NCBI RefSeq assembly: GCF_018860245.1
Contig: NZ_JAHKPD010000011.1
Coordinates: 124,001-188,000 of the forward strand
DNA: 64,000 nt
Direction: 5' to 3'
DNA from: Pseudotamlana agarivorans
GTDB taxonomy: Bacteria; Bacteroidota; Bacteroidia; Flavobacteriales; Flavobacteriaceae
Under the pieces are notes generated by a model, which worked only from the letters and a program-made list of their open reading frames with translations, made no database searches and had not been told where the DNA came from. This document shows, piece by piece, positions 63,733 through 64,000 of this stretch. The position numbers were made by a program, and so were the translations under genes. Position 1 is the first letter of the stretch, and each line of letters starts with the position of its first letter.

Positions 63733-64000
63733 TTAATCAAGTACATGGTTAGGTTTTTCATCATTCAAATATGAATAATAATACCACACCACCCCTATAA
63801 CAACAACAAAGTAAATAATACACCTATACAAATGCGCCATAACCACGCCTACCGACCCAAAAATTACGACTAAGTATTTGGATAAAAAATAAAACAATCC
63901 GAGAGATAATAACTCTGTAAAAATAAAACTTTTAACCATCTTTTTAGCTAAAAATTGGTGAGCAACAACCCATGATGCCAACCTTACAAAATCACCTAAT
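63733..64000 (-). CDS. Polysaccharide flippase (Wzx-like), C-terminal part, cut by the window edge
   Basis: The frame is open from the window edge at 64000; 88 codons of the C-terminus are visible, with LGDFVRLASWVVAHQFLAKK at the edge and at least two membrane segments after it. The LGD(F)-helix pattern matches O-antigen flippases of the MOP superfamily. Its start lies outside the window. Confidence 0.7.
   Translation of the reverse strand, partial: LGDFVRLASWVVAHQFLAKKMVKSFIFTELLSLGLFYFLSKYLVVIFGSVGVVMAHLYRCIIYFVVVIGVVWYYYSYLNDEKPNHVLD

Overview
The window is chromosomal DNA of an AT-rich member of the Flavobacteriaceae (Bacteroidota). The evidence is the promoter type (TAnnTTTG -7 boxes, some with an upstream TTG/TTTG/TTTC box), the general lack of Shine-Dalgarno sequences with one striking exception at rpsU, the tRNA-tuf-secE-nusG-rplKAJL-rpoBC block typical of the phylum, and many lineage-typical families (DUF2851, DUF3467, DUF4369, short PspC protein, plugless outer-membrane barrels). 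The genus cannot be named from sequence alone.

Layout. Bases 1-9.8 kb: housekeeping and metabolic genes, mostly minus strand: cinA, an orphan HPt protein, a fumarylacetoacetase-fold enzyme, a DEDDh exonuclease, a lipoyl E2 acyltransferase, a glycosyltransferase, recR, a sodium/solute symporter, a CoA-binding protein and fabH, with a 400-base gap holding two strong hairpins and possible small RNAs. 9.9-20 kb: mainly plus strand: htpG, an Fe-dependent alcohol dehydrogenase behind a perfect TGAC-N4-GTCA dyad, two lipoproteins, a MOSC protein, an unknown protein, a cobalamin-type radical-SAM protein with an unusual cysteine motif, and a DEAD-box helicase. 20-26 kb: a VanX-type dipeptidase, a gene-poor stretch of hairpins, a DUF4369 lipoprotein, a self-contained tRNA-Thr unit, a PTPS-family protein, idi, prfC and a small Fe-S protein.

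26.3-42.3 kb: the gene-expression block, all on the minus strand. In transcription order: rpsU, xerC-like recombinase, hpf, tRNA-Thr(UGU), tRNA-Tyr, tRNA-Gly, tRNA-Thr(GGU), tuf, tRNA-Trp, secE, nusG, rplK, rplA, rplJ, rplL, rpoB, rpoC and a DUF3467 gene. Several internal promoters, terminators and hairpins can be read, including a consensus promoter embedded at the hpf terminator that should drive the tRNA-tuf unit.

42.4-58.3 kb: mixed metabolism and envelope: acyl-CoA dehydrogenase, helix-hairpin-helix protein, AGCS symporter, K+ channel with RCK domains, DUF2851, LolC/E-like permease, NamZ-type muramidase, a decayed toxin-antitoxin locus, a methyltransferase, and a beta-barrel plus 1000-residue TPR protein pair. 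58.4-64 kb: ftsE followed by the edge of a surface-polysaccharide locus (four glycosyltransferases in alternating orientation, an FdtA-like ketoisomerase and a Wzx flippase cut by the window edge).

No CRISPR array, intact insertion sequence, prophage or complete defence system was seen. The best leads are regulatory and relic features: the rpsU leader, the tRNA-Trp 3'-end duplication before secE, the decayed PIN-toxin locus, paired dispersed inverted-repeat elements, candidate small RNAs, and the CX4CX2C radical-SAM enzyme.
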